This document shows positions 29,685 through 38,801 of a stretch of DNA of 64,000 nucleotides, in pieces. The notes below the pieces were generated by a model. That model did not search any database. It saw only the letters and a program-made list of their open reading frames with translations, and had not been told where the DNA came from. This stretch comes from Pseudomonas sediminis. GTDB lineage: Bacteria > Pseudomonadota > Gammaproteobacteria > Pseudomonadales > Pseudomonadaceae. The first letter of the stretch is position 1. Each line of letters begins with the position of its first letter. The translations under genes were made by a program, and so were the position numbers. The DNA is taken from contig NZ_NIQU01000003.1 in the NCBI RefSeq assembly GCF_002741105.1, positions 186,001 to 250,000 on the forward strand, written 5' to 3'.

Positions 29685-30446
29685 TTACTTGGCCGCCAGG
29701 CGGGTGCGCATGTTGGCGGCGCGGTCGCTGGAGCCCGGGTGCGAGGAGAACATGCTGCTTTCGCCGCCGCCCAGCTTGGCCAGCTTCTCGAACGCGGTGA
29801 CCAGGCCGTCGCGCGGGATGTTGCGCTGGGTCAGCAGGTCGAAGGAGAAGTTGTCGGCGGCGTTTTCCTGGCTTTGCGAGAACTGCGCGTTGACCAGTTG
29901 CTCACCCAGGGCGCCGAGCTGCGAGGCGGACAGGGCGGCGACGGAGGCATTGCCCGAAGCGGCTGCAGCATTGCGTGCGGCGGTGGTGGCGTAGGCGGTC
30001 TGCATGGCCTTCTTGCTGTGGCCAAGGGCGACGTGGCCAATCTCGTGGCCGAGCACGCCTTCCACTTCGTTGTCGGTCATCAGGTCCATCAGGCCGCTGT
30101 AGACGCGTACGCAACCGTTGGCCATGGCCCAGGCGTTGACTTCATCGGCCTGGTACACCTTGTAGGTGATCGGCGTGCCGTTGATCTGATGGCCGAGGTT
30201 GTTGGCGATCTTGTCCAGACGCTTGCTGTATGGGCTGTTCGGGCCAGCGATAGTGGCTTCGGCATCCATTTCGGCGCAGGCTTGGTCGGACATGCTGCGT
30301 ACTTCGGCGTCGCTGAGGGTCGCGGCCTGTACGGCCATCAGGCCCGATTGCAGCATGGCGTCGGGAGACATGTTCTGGCAGCCAGTCAGCAATGCAGCGC
30401 TGGACAGGGCGAAAGCGGAGAGGGTGATGCGCAGTTGCATGGTCAT
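29685..30446 (-). CDS. M48-family metalloprotease lipoprotein (LoiP/YcaL-like)
   Basis: 253 residues. Lipobox LLTGC gives a lipidated C23. The zinc site HEIGH is at 134-138 (GVLGHEIGHVALGH) and the third ligand Glu is probably in SQENAADNF. These periplasmic, membrane-tethered proteases act in outer-membrane protein quality control (compare LoiP, BepA, YcaL). AAGGAC lies just before ATG 30446; ATG 30440 is a possible alternative. An LprI-like gene follows by 51 bp. Confidence 0.9.
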   Translation of the reverse strand: MTMQLRITLSAFALSSAALLTGCQNMSPDAMLQSGLMAVQAATLSDAEVRSMSDQACAEMDAEATIAGPNSPYSKRLDKIANNLGHQINGTPITYKVYQADEVNAWAMANGCVRVYSGLMDLMTDNEVEGVLGHEIGHVALGHSKKAMQTAYATTAARNAAAASGNASVAALSASQLGALGEQLVNAQFSQSQENAADNFSFDLLTQRNIPRDGLVTAFEKLAKLGGGESSMFSSHPGSSDRAANMRTRLAAK

Positions 30447-30602
30447 CGTCCTTGTTGAGGGGTGTTGGCCGCGAGTCCTTTCCGGCTGGGTAGCATCTCT
30501 GGCACCTGCACGGTGCTCGCGTTGGGGCGGTATTATGCCGGATAGCGCACAAAAGAAGTGCGAGCCGGTTCGCGCCCTGGCCAGTGGCCAGGGCGCTGAG
30601 GG

Positions 30603-31949
30603 TCAGCGGCGTACCTGCTTCAGCGTCTCGGCGATCATGAAGGCCAGTTCCAGGGACTGGTCGGCATTCATGCGCGGGTCGCAGTGGGTGTGGTAGCGGT
30701 CGGACAGGCCGTCCTCGGTGATCGGGCGTGAACCGCCGATGCACTCGGTGACGTTCTGCCCGGTCATCTCGATATGGATGCCGCCGGCGTAGGTGCCTTC
30801 GGCCTGGTGCACGGCGAAGAACTGCCGCACTTCGCTGAGAATCTGCGCGAAATCGCGGGTTTTGTAGCCGCTGCTGGCCTTGATGGTGTTGCCGTGCATG
30901 GGGTCGGAGCTCCACAGCACCTGGCGACCCTCTTCCTTGACCTTGCGCAGCAGGCGCGGGAAGTGCGCTTCGACCTTGTCCGCGCCCATGCGCACGATCA
31001 GGTTGAGGCGACCCGGATCGTTGTCCGGGTTGAGGGTGTCGATCAGGCGGATCAGCTCGTCCGGGTCCATGCTCGGGCCGACCTTGACACCGATGGGGTT
31101 CTCGATGCCGCGCATGAATTCGATGTGTGCACCGTCCAGCTGGCGGGTGCGGTCGCCGATCCACAGCATGTGCGCGGAGCAGTCGTACCAGCGGCCGGTG
31201 AGGCTGTCGCGACGGACGAAGGCTTCTTCGTAGTTCAGCAGCAACGCTTCGTGGGCGGTGAAGAAGCTGGTTTCGCGCAGTTGCGGCGCGCTGTCCATGC
31301 CCACGGCGCGCATGAAGGCCAGGGTTTCGTCGATGCGACCGGCGAGCTGGTGGTATTTCTCGGCCAGCGCCGAGTTGGCGATGAAGTCGAGGTTCCACTG
31401 GTGCACCTGGTGCAGATCGGCGAAGCCGCCCTGGGCGAAGGCGCGCAGCAGGTTGAGGCTGGCGGTGGCCTGGTGGTAGGCCTGCATCAGGCGTTCCGGA
31501 TCAGGTACGCGACTGGCGACGTCGAAACCGATGCCGTTGACGATGTCGCCGCGGTAAGCGGGCAGGGTGACGCCATCGATGGTTTCGCTGCCGGACGAGC
31601 GCGGCTTGGCGAACTGGCCGGCCATGCGCCCGACCTTGACCACCGGACAGCCCGCGGCGAAGGTCATTACGATGGCCATCTGCAGCAGCACCTTGAAGGT
31701 GTCACGGATTTTCGCGGCGGAAAACTCGGCGAAGCTCTCGGCGCAGTCGCCGCCCTGCAGCAGGAACGCGCGGCCCTGGGTAACCTCGGCGAACTGGCGG
31801 CGCAGCTCGCGCGCCTCGCCGGCGAATACCAGCGGCGGGTAGCCGGCCAGAGTTTGCTCGACGCGGGTCAAGTGCGCGGCATCAGGGTATTCAGGCTGCT
31901 GCTGGATGGGCTTGGCCCTCCAGCTTTCGGGGCTCCAGGCGTTCGACAT
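30603..31949 (-). CDS. Class II 3-deoxy-7-phosphoheptulonate (DAHP) synthase
   Basis: 448 residues, plant-type (type II) DAHP synthase: condenses PEP and erythrose-4-phosphate in the shikimate pathway. Motifs [29 protein letters not shown] and [13 protein letters not shown] are present. Pseudomonads carry type II enzymes besides type I AroF/AroG; the length of 448 suggests the AroA-II group containing PA2843. The gene is monocistronic here. Feedback sensitivity cannot be judged from sequence. Confidence 0.93.
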   Translation of the reverse strand: MSNAWSPESWRAKPIQQQPEYPDAAHLTRVEQTLAGYPPLVFAGEARELRRQFAEVTQGRAFLLQGGDCAESFAEFSAAKIRDTFKVLLQMAIVMTFAAGCPVVKVGRMAGQFAKPRSSGSETIDGVTLPAYRGDIVNGIGFDVASRVPDPERLMQAYHQATASLNLLRAFAQGGFADLHQVHQWNLDFIANSALAEKYHQLAGRIDETLAFMRAVGMDSAPQLRETSFFTAHEALLLNYEEAFVRRDSLTGRWYDCSAHMLWIGDRTRQLDGAHIEFMRGIENPIGVKVGPSMDPDELIRLIDTLNPDNDPGRLNLIVRMGADKVEAHFPRLLRKVKEEGRQVLWSSDPMHGNTIKASSGYKTRDFAQILSEVRQFFAVHQAEGTYAGGIHIEMTGQNVTECIGGSRPITEDGLSDRYHTHCDPRMNADQSLELAFMIAETLKQVRR

Positions 31950-32023
31950 GCTGCGTCTCTAGCGGTTGATCAGGCGGAGGCGCATGGTAACCGATAAGCC
32001 CCGCGGCCCCTACGTGTATTGGC

Positions 32024-33817
32024 TCATGACGCCGGGGCAGGCTCGAATGCCCGCGCAGGTAGCGTGCGCGGCGATACATCACGCGCTGGCAGGAAGCGTC
32101 CGTAGCGCTGCACCTTGCCCAGGTCATCCGGGTATTCCTGGCTGCGTCGATAGGCGATGCGGCCGTTGATCAGGGTCAGCGCGACCGCTGCATCGTTGCG
32201 TTTGACCACCCGCACAAGGCCGAGCACTTCCATCGGCGCTTCGTGCAGTTCATCCAGCGTATCGTCGAGCCCGGCGGGATCGATCAGCACCAGGTCGGCA
32301 CGATCACCGACGCGCAGGTAGCCGGCATCGACGCCGATGAAGTCGGCCAGCTCGCCGCTGCAGCGGCGCACCGCCTTGCCCAGCTCCATGAATGGCTCGC
32401 CGGCCAATTCGGCGTCCCGCACGTACTTGAGAAAACGCAGGGGGAAGTTGTACTGGGCGATGGAACGCAGGTGCGCGCCGGAGTCGGCGAAGCCGGGGTG
32501 TGTCCAGGGGCTGGCCAGCAGCTTGCGCATGATCGCCTCGCGTTGGTTGCCGTAGCAGGTCGTCCATTTCAGCGCCTCGCGGTACTGGCAGGCCAGCTCG
32601 AAGTAGGCGTCTACCGCATCCAGGCCGCGCGCCTGGCCCAGTTGCTTGAAGTTCTTGCCGACCAGGCTGGCATCCGGGCATTCGGTCACCCAGCAATCGG
32701 AGAAATCGCGGTGCCACAGGCCCTTGGTCAGCACGGCCTTTACCTGCTTCTTGAACAGGGCGCGGAACGCTGGCTCCTTGACCTTGGCGTAGAGCTCATC
32801 CGGGTCCTTGATGTTGCGCAGGATCTCGCCGGCACCGAATTCCTCGAAGGCATTCACGTTGAGTCCTTCCAGGCGCAAGGTGAAGGGCGCCGGCAGGGTC
32901 TGCCAGCGGAAGTGGCCGCGTAGCAGCCTGTTCGCCAGCCAGCCAGAAAGGCGGGTGAAACGGTGCAGCAGCGGCTGCGACTTTAGATCCAGCGCTGTGA
33001 GCATGGTGCATTTCAGCGGTTTCCTGAACCAGCCATGGGCCTGCCAGAGGAAGGCGAACACGTTGACCTTGGTCACCGCGTTCGGTGCGCCCTGTAACAC
33101 CGCGCCGCGCCGCCGCAGCACGGCGAACAGACGGGAGAACTCCTTCCAACTGGCGAAGGTCGACGGTAACGGGCTGGACCAGGCGCGGTCGCCGTCCATC
33201 TTGTCCAGCCGCGTGGTCATTACCGACAGGCCGATACAGCCAGCGTCCAGCGCCTCTTCGAGCAGTTGCTCCATACGCGTCAGTTCGGCTTCGCTCGGCG
33301 TCACCCGGCTGGTGGCGCGCTCCAGGCCCATCACCGCCACGCGCAGCTCGGAATGGCCGAGAAAGGAATTGATGTTCGGCCCCAGCGGCAACTGGTCGTA
33401 GAAGGCGCGATAACCAGCGGCATCGCGCCAGGTTTTCTTTTCCTTGAGGATCGGCAGCACGTACTCGCGCGGCACCGCTTCGACGCGGGTGAACAGGTCG
33501 GAGCAGTCCTCGGCGTCGGCCAGCACCATGCTGATGGAGCAGGAGCCGATGGTCACGCTGGTGACGCCATGGCGCACCGACTCCTTCAGTGCGGGTGCGG
33601 CGATCACCTCGGCATCGTAGTGCGAGTGGATCTCCAGGAAGCCGGGGGTGAGCCACTGGCCCTTGGCGTCGATCACCTCAGGGCAACCGGCCTCGTCCAG
33701 TGGGCTGAGGCTGAGTACCTCGACCTTGCCGTCACGGATACCGATATGGCGGATTGCGCCCGGCGCGCCGGTGCCGTCGAAGTACAGGCCGTTGTTGATG
33801 ATGATGTCGTAGCTCAT
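32024..33817 (-). CDS. Amidohydrolase, N-acyl-D-amino-acid deacylase family
   Basis: 597 residues, TIM-barrel amidohydrolase. Metal-binding HSH is at 64-66 (LEIHSHYDAE); C93 in TIGSCSISM is the bridging Cys seen in D-aminoacylases; the Asp and His of GFADSGAH are near 445-449; the C-terminal beta-sandwich closes with VGDRADLVLID. The family hydrolyses N-acyl-D-amino acids or related amides, and the true substrate here is unknown. It overlaps the upstream TauE gene by 4 bp and ends the five-gene operon. The protein is about 100 residues longer than classic D-aminoacylase. Confidence 0.85.
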   Translation of the reverse strand: MSYDIIINNGLYFDGTGAPGAIRHIGIRDGKVEVLSLSPLDEAGCPEVIDAKGQWLTPGFLEIHSHYDAEVIAAPALKESVRHGVTSVTIGSCSISMVLADAEDCSDLFTRVEAVPREYVLPILKEKKTWRDAAGYRAFYDQLPLGPNINSFLGHSELRVAVMGLERATSRVTPSEAELTRMEQLLEEALDAGCIGLSVMTTRLDKMDGDRAWSSPLPSTFASWKEFSRLFAVLRRRGAVLQGAPNAVTKVNVFAFLWQAHGWFRKPLKCTMLTALDLKSQPLLHRFTRLSGWLANRLLRGHFRWQTLPAPFTLRLEGLNVNAFEEFGAGEILRNIKDPDELYAKVKEPAFRALFKKQVKAVLTKGLWHRDFSDCWVTECPDASLVGKNFKQLGQARGLDAVDAYFELACQYREALKWTTCYGNQREAIMRKLLASPWTHPGFADSGAHLRSIAQYNFPLRFLKYVRDAELAGEPFMELGKAVRRCSGELADFIGVDAGYLRVGDRADLVLIDPAGLDDTLDELHEAPMEVLGLVRVVKRNDAAVALTLINGRIAYRRSQEYPDDLGKVQRYGRFLPARDVSPRTLPARAFEPAPAS

Positions 33818-34554
33818 GGCAGTCTCCAGGGCGCCAGCAGCAGAATGCCGGTGACCAACAGCAGGATGTAGATGGCGAGGCGGAAACGACGCTCGTCGAA
33901 GCGTCGATGCAGGCGTTCGCCCAGCCACACGCCGAGAAGCAGAAGCGGGGCGTAGGTGAGTACCTGAGGCAGCGCCGGCAGCAGGCGGCCGTCGAGCAGA
34001 AAGGCGAGGGTAAGCAGGCTGTTGAGGGTGAACCAGACAGTGACCAAGGTGGCGCGCAGCCGCGTCTTGTCCAGTTGGGTGCCGGCCAGGCCGTAGACCA
34101 GCAGCGGGCCGCCCGAGGCGAACAGTCCATGGCTAAGTCCGGCAGCCATGGTAATGCAACGGGTCAGCCAGGTCGGGCGTTGCGGCAGTGCGCTTGCCCG
34201 GCGCAGGCGCCACAGTTCGCGGCCGGCGAACCAGACGATCAGCGCACCGAAGCCGACCTTCAACGCCTGGGTGTCCAGATAAGGCAGCAGCCAATAGCCG
34301 AGCAGCGTGCCGATGAGCATGCCGGGCAGCAGGGTACCAAGCAGCAGGCGGCGGTCGATCTGCTGCCAGTGGCGATGCACCAGGTAGCCGGTCATGCAGA
34401 TGTTCAGTGGAACCAGGATCGGCAGCAATTGATCGATGGGCAGCAGCAATGCACCGAGCGACAGGGCGATGACCACGCTGCCAAAGCCTGTAATGGCTTC
34501 CAGGGTGTAGGCCAGCAGAATGAAGCCGCCGAGGGCGTAGGGCGCCAGGGCCAT
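33814..34554 (-). CDS. TauE/SafE-family permease (operon member)
   Basis: 246 residues, about eight membrane helices in two halves (GFILLAYTLEAITGFGSVVI; then AAGLSHGLFASGGPLLVYG). Members move sulfur-containing or other small organic anions. It shares one base with the SDR stop (TGATG) and overlaps the deacylase start by 4 bp, so translation is coupled on both sides. It is a diverged relative of the permease at 24669-25436 and belongs to a different subgroup. Confidence 0.85.
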   Translation of the reverse strand: MALAPYALGGFILLAYTLEAITGFGSVVIALSLGALLLPIDQLLPILVPLNICMTGYLVHRHWQQIDRRLLLGTLLPGMLIGTLLGYWLLPYLDTQALKVGFGALIVWFAGRELWRLRRASALPQRPTWLTRCITMAAGLSHGLFASGGPLLVYGLAGTQLDKTRLRATLVTVWFTLNSLLTLAFLLDGRLLPALPQVLTYAPLLLLGVWLGERLHRRFDERRFRLAIYILLLVTGILLLAPWRLP

Positions 34555-35339
34555 CAGGTGATCTCCCCGGCGAAACGCTGGCTCATCTTGCGGTGGTACA
34601 GCGCCGGCGCCAGGCGCCAGAGCAGGCTCGCCAGCCAGCTGCCACGATCAGGGAACAGGCGTTCGCGGCGCTGCTGCAGTGCATCGAGAATCAGACTTGC
34701 CATCCAGTCGGCGCCGCGAATCCTGCCGATGGTCGAGCGGGCATGGCCGGCCGGTTTGCCGTCGCCGCCCAAGGCATTGCGGTCGATGGGCGTATCGAGA
34801 AAGCTCGGATAGACCATCAGCAGGCCGATGCCGTCACGGGCGATCTCGGCGCGCAGCACCTCGAAGGCCTGGCCCAGGGCGCTTTTTGCGGCGCAGTAAC
34901 CGGCGCGGCCGAGCACCGGCATCCAGCCGGCCATGGAGCCGATGGCGACCACCTTGCCGCGGCTTTCACGCAGCAGCGGCAGGGCGGCCAGGGTCAGTTC
35001 CAGCGGTGCGTGATAGTCCACCGCCATGACCTTGCGAAATACCACAGGATCGGTGCGCAGCGTGGGCGAGCGGTGGGTGATGCCGGCGTTGTTGATCAGC
35101 ACGTCCAACCGGCCGAATCTCTGCCGGCAGCCGTCGAGCAGGCGTGCATGCAACTCGGGGTAGGTGATGTCGCCAGCAAGGGTCAGCACGCGCTCGCTGC
35201 CCAGTTCATCGGCGCGAGCCGCGAGACCGCTGGCATCGATATCGGTGAGCAGCAGGGCATCGCCACGTGCGTGACAGGCGCGCGCCAGTTGCCAGCCCAG
35301 GCCGCTGGCGGCGCCAGTGATCAGAACCACGCGCATCAT
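34554..35339 (-). CDS. Short-chain dehydrogenase/reductase (SDR)
   Basis: 261 residues, classical SDR. Cofactor motif TGAASGLG at 8-15; D33 (LTDID) suggests NAD(H) preference; NNAG at 83-86; catalytic S135, Y148 and K152 (GYCAAKSA). The C-terminal tail of about 30 residues (SWLASLLWRLAPALYHRK) is hydrophobic and may touch the membrane. The substrate is probably an alcohol or ketone related to the monooxygenase step. Start ATG 35339 overlaps the transporter stop by 4 bp; ATG 35336 is the alternative. Confidence 0.87.
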   Translation of the reverse strand: MMRVVLITGAASGLGWQLARACHARGDALLLTDIDASGLAARADELGSERVLTLAGDITYPELHARLLDGCRQRFGRLDVLINNAGITHRSPTLRTDPVVFRKVMAVDYHAPLELTLAALPLLRESRGKVVAIGSMAGWMPVLGRAGYCAAKSALGQAFEVLRAEIARDGIGLLMVYPSFLDTPIDRNALGGDGKPAGHARSTIGRIRGADWMASLILDALQQRRERLFPDRGSWLASLLWRLAPALYHRKMSQRFAGEIT

Positions 35340-36274
35340 CGCTCTCCTGTGCTGGGCAAAGGCGTCAGCCCAGTGCTGGTTTCAGGCGGTCTGCGTGACC
35401 AGAGCCAGGCCAGGCTGAGGCCGGACACCAGATGCCAGCAACCCCAGAACGCAGCAATCAGCAACATGCCGCTGGCCTGCGGGAAGAAGGTGAAGATGAT
35501 CACCAGACCCAGCGCCGAATTCTGGATACCCACCTCCAGCGTCAGGGCGCGGCGGTCGGCCACCGGCAGCCCGCTCAGGCGTGCGCTGAGGTAGCCAATG
35601 CTCAGCGCCAGGGCGTTGTGCGCCACCACCAGCCAGAAGAACAGATGGAAATGCCGAGTGAACTGCTCGAGGTTGCGGCTGAAGGCCAGTGCGACGAAAC
35701 CGAGCATTACCAGCAAGGCGAACAGGCGCAGGGGCTTTTCCACTTTCAGCGTCAGTTGCGGGAAGCGTCGGCCGATCCACATGCCTGCCAGCAGAGGCAG
35801 GCCGAGTACCAGCAGTACGAGCAGCAGCAAGCTCAGCGGGTCCAGTTCGATCTGCGTCAGCAACGGCCGCGTATGCGGATTGAGCCAGGCATAAAGGGCG
35901 AAGTTGAGTGGTGTCAGCACGCTGGCGACGACGCTGGAAACGGCGGTCATGCTCACCGACAGCGCGACGTTGCCGCGCGCCATCCAGGTCATGATGTTGG
36001 AGAAGCTCCCGCCTGGGCAGGCGGCGATCAGGGTCATGCCCAGCGCCAGTTGTGGTTCGATGGCCAGGGCCCAGCAGACCAGGCAGGTCAGCGCCGGCAG
36101 CAGCAGAAATTGCGCCAGCATGCCAATCACCGGGGCCTTGGGCGCGCGGGCGATGCGGCGGAAGTCTTCGGCGCGCAGGTCCAGGGAAACGCCGAACATC
36201 ATCAACGCAACGATCAGGTTGATCAGCACCAGGCTGCTGGGGTCAAAGGCGATATTCACCTGTTCCATGCTCAT
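35336..36274 (-). CDS. Bile acid:sodium symporter (BASS) family transporter
   Basis: 312 residues, nine to ten membrane helices. BASS motifs are visible: the GxxLDLR-type MMFGVSLDLRAEDF near residue 30, AACPGGSFSNIMTWMARGN at the first crossover and EVGIQNSALGLVI at the second. These Na+-coupled carriers import organic acids; here a carboxylate is a fair guess. Overlaps neighbours by 4 bp on both sides, so it is an integral member of the five-gene operon. Confidence 0.88.
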   Translation of the reverse strand: MSMEQVNIAFDPSSLVLINLIVALMMFGVSLDLRAEDFRRIARAPKAPVIGMLAQFLLLPALTCLVCWALAIEPQLALGMTLIAACPGGSFSNIMTWMARGNVALSVSMTAVSSVVASVLTPLNFALYAWLNPHTRPLLTQIELDPLSLLLLVLLVLGLPLLAGMWIGRRFPQLTLKVEKPLRLFALLVMLGFVALAFSRNLEQFTRHFHLFFWLVVAHNALALSIGYLSARLSGLPVADRRALTLEVGIQNSALGLVIIFTFFPQASGMLLIAAFWGCWHLVSGLSLAWLWSRRPPETSTGLTPLPSTGER

Positions 36275-37599
36275 GCCCCCTGCGCAGCGAGTACGCCGTC
36301 GTTGGCCAGCTCACGGCGCAGGGCGGCGCTGTGTTCGGCTATGCGTCTACGATAGCTGTCCTTGTGCACGTAATAGGCCATGCGCTCCAGTTGCAGGTAG
36401 CGATAGCCGCCATCCAGGCGCTGGCTGGCTCGAGCGCGAATGGTCTGGCGCAGGGCCTGAGCGGCGGCGCTGCCGGCCTGCAGTTGACGGATATACAGCG
36501 CGACCAGCTCCGCCTGCTCGTCACGACCCTGCCAGCCCAGGCCGGAAGCTTCGACCATGCCGAGCATGAACAGGTCGTCGTGCTCGGGGTGGAAGACATT
36601 GAGGTACAGCTGCGGTGCACCGGCCTCTTGCGGCCAGTTCAACTCGTCGCGGGCGATGAAGGGGTAGTCGAGCTTGTAGCCGGTAGCCATGAGGATCAGG
36701 TCGTATTCGGCCTGTTCGCCGTTGGCGAAGGTCACGCCTTGCCCGCTCACCGACTGGATGTCGCCCCGAGGGTGGATATCGCCGTGGCCGATATGGTGCA
36801 GCACCAGCGAGTTCATTACCGGGTGAGATTCGTACAGGCGGTAGTCCGGGTCGGGCAGGCCGTACTGCGAGGGTTTGCCGACCAGGGCGCGCACCAGCAG
36901 ACCGTCGACCAGTTGTTTGAGACGGCGCGGTAGCTTGATCGCACCGCCGAAGGTATCGGTGGGTTTGCCGAGGATGAACTTGGGCAGGAAGTGATAGCCA
37001 CGGCGTACCGAGAGGTCGACCGAGGCGGCGCGATGCACGGCATCGACGGCGATATCGCAGGCCGAGTTGCCGCAGCCGACCACCAGCACCCGTTTGCCAG
37101 CGAATATATCCGCGCTCTTGTAGGCATTGGAGTGCAGCAACTCGCCGGAGAAATCACCGGGCAGGCGCGGCAGGTTGGGCGTATGCAGGGTGCCATTGGC
37201 GATCAGTACGCCCTTGAAGTGCCATTCGCGCTGCTCGCCGTTGCGCTCGCTGATCAGCTTCCAGCCATGCTGCTGGCGCTGCACCTGCAGCACACGGGTG
37301 TCGAACTGGTAATGCTCGTAGAGACGAAACTGCCTGGCGTAGTCGCGAAAGTAGCGGCGCATTTCGCTGTGGTGCGGGTAGGGCGCCACCTCGGCGCGCA
37401 TGGGGAATTCACGAAATTCGGTGGTGCCCTTAGAGGAGATCAGGTGCGCCGATTGGTACATGCTGCTGTGCGGGTTATCGATATCCCACAGGCCGCCAAC
37501 GTCGCTGTGCAGCTCGAAGCCGACGAAATCGATGCCGTACTTCTTCAATTGCCGTGCCGTGCACAGGCCCATGGGGCCGGCACCTATGATGGCGTACAT
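36271..37599 (-). CDS. Flavin-containing monooxygenase (class B)
   Basis: 442 residues. FAD motif GAGPMG at 6-11; the FMO signature FxGxxxHxxxY at 150-160 (FSGELLHSNAY), with Tyr rather than the WP of Baeyer-Villiger enzymes; NADPH motif GCGNSA at 175-180; LMATGYKLDYPF in the C-terminal half. Such enzymes oxygenate N, S or carbonyl groups using NADPH and O2. It is the first gene of the five-gene operon, divergent from the spermidine-synthase-like gene across 134 bp, where the operon promoter must lie. Confidence 0.9.
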   Translation of the reverse strand: MYAIIGAGPMGLCTARQLKKYGIDFVGFELHSDVGGLWDIDNPHSSMYQSAHLISSKGTTEFREFPMRAEVAPYPHHSEMRRYFRDYARQFRLYEHYQFDTRVLQVQRQQHGWKLISERNGEQREWHFKGVLIANGTLHTPNLPRLPGDFSGELLHSNAYKSADIFAGKRVLVVGCGNSACDIAVDAVHRAASVDLSVRRGYHFLPKFILGKPTDTFGGAIKLPRRLKQLVDGLLVRALVGKPSQYGLPDPDYRLYESHPVMNSLVLHHIGHGDIHPRGDIQSVSGQGVTFANGEQAEYDLILMATGYKLDYPFIARDELNWPQEAGAPQLYLNVFHPEHDDLFMLGMVEASGLGWQGRDEQAELVALYIRQLQAGSAAAQALRQTIRARASQRLDGGYRYLQLERMAYYVHKDSYRRRIAEHSAALRRELANDGVLAAQGA

Positions 37600-37733
37600 G
37601 GCGAACCTCGTTATTGTTATGAGTGCAGCGCAAGTGTTGGAATTATTGCGTGACCGGGGGCGGCTGCTTCAATGACAATCGGCGCCTTTAGCCCGGTTGT
37701 TGTGGTACGGGATGTCACTGTGGGGAGGTTTCG

Positions 37734-38513
37734 ATGCCAGGGTTGCCGCCGGACGACGAGTTGCAACTGCAGGACGAGGTTCTGCTGGCCGAAGTGCGCG
37801 ATGCCTTCGGGGTGATCCGTGTGGTGCAGATCGGTGCCTATCGCTTTCTCGAGTTCGGCGATGCCATCGAGCAGAGCTGCGTGTTTCAGGGTGATCCGAG
37901 CTGGCTGGAGTACGACTACACCCGCGCCATGCTGCTGGGCGCGCTGTGTCACGACGAACCGGAAACCGCGCTGTTCCTGGGGCTGGGCGCCGGCAACCTG
38001 ACCCAGGCCTGCCTGAAATTCCTGCCGCTGGAGGACGTCGAGGCCATCGAATTGCGCCCGGACGTGCCGCGCCTGGCCATGGAGTTTCTCGGCCTGGACG
38101 ACGATCCACGGTTGACCATTCGTATCGGTGATGCCACCGAGCTGCTCGACAGCGCGGAAACCGCCGATTTGATCTTTCTCGACCTGTACACCGACCAGGG
38201 GCCGGGCGCCGGGCATCTGGCCTGGCGCTTTCTCGAGCGCTGCCGCGAAAAACTCAACCCAGGTGGCTGGCTGATCATCAACCAATGGGCGGGCAACGAC
38301 GGCAAGCCGCTTGGCGCGGCATTGCTGCGCGGTCTCTACCATCGCCACTATTGGGAGTGCCCGGTGAAGGAGGGCAACGTGGTGCTGCTGATCCCCGCCG
38401 ACCTCGAGCAGAGGCTGGACCTGGGACGCCTGCAGATGCGTGCCGGCGAACTGGCACCAAGCCTGGGTTATTCGCTGCAACCGCTGATCGAAGCGTTGCG
38501 TCCGGCCACTTGA
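37734..38513 (+). CDS. Spermidine-synthase-like methyltransferase-fold protein
   Basis: 259 residues with the polyamine-synthase Rossmann core: ALFLGLGAGNLTQACL (motif I), VEAIELRPDVPRLA and ETADLIFLDLYTDQG. The N-terminal beta-hairpin domain is short, so true spermidine synthase activity is doubtful; similar stand-alone proteins are annotated only as spermidine synthase-like. It lies upstream of the DEAD-box helicase gene on the same strand, 288 bp away, with a likely promoter in between. Confidence 0.82.
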   Translation: MPGLPPDDELQLQDEVLLAEVRDAFGVIRVVQIGAYRFLEFGDAIEQSCVFQGDPSWLEYDYTRAMLLGALCHDEPETALFLGLGAGNLTQACLKFLPLEDVEAIELRPDVPRLAMEFLGLDDDPRLTIRIGDATELLDSAETADLIFLDLYTDQGPGAGHLAWRFLERCREKLNPGGWLIINQWAGNDGKPLGAALLRGLYHRHYWECPVKEGNVVLLIPADLEQRLDLGRLQMRAGELAPSLGYSLQPLIEALRPAT

Positions 38514-38579
38514 TGCGCCGTTGAGCGGCTGGATGCATGCCAATCGATAAAAACCAGCACCCGAGTCAGGATTTTCCGG

Positions 38580-38801
38580 TATAGTACGCGCCGGCCAATT
38601 TTCTGGCCACGTTCAGGTAGCGCAACTCGCCCGGGAAATTAAACCCGGCAGCCAGTCCCCAGCGGACTATCCTTGACGATTCACTTTCATCACGTTTTCG
38701 CAAATCCCCGCCGACCAGGCTGCCAGGGTGACCCAAAAGGTCTTACACGGCATGCGCAGCTTTGGAACATGGGTCTTTGCGGATGCACTTGAGGCAGACC
38801 C
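38580..38801 (+). promoter_or_regulatory. Candidate promoter and about 210-nt leader of the DEAD-box helicase gene
   Basis: A -10-like TATAGT lies at 38580-38585 followed by a discriminator CGCGCCGG; no clear -35 is seen. If used, it leaves a leader of about 210 nt. Long structured leaders are known for cold-induced deaD/csdA genes, which makes post-transcriptional control plausible. No open frame covers the leader convincingly. Confidence 0.45.

Noticed and set aside
37734..38513. Calling the gene a true spermidine synthase (speE)
   Set aside because: The N-terminal domain is reduced and the characteristic GGGDG motif is replaced by GLGAGN, so only the fold is assigned.
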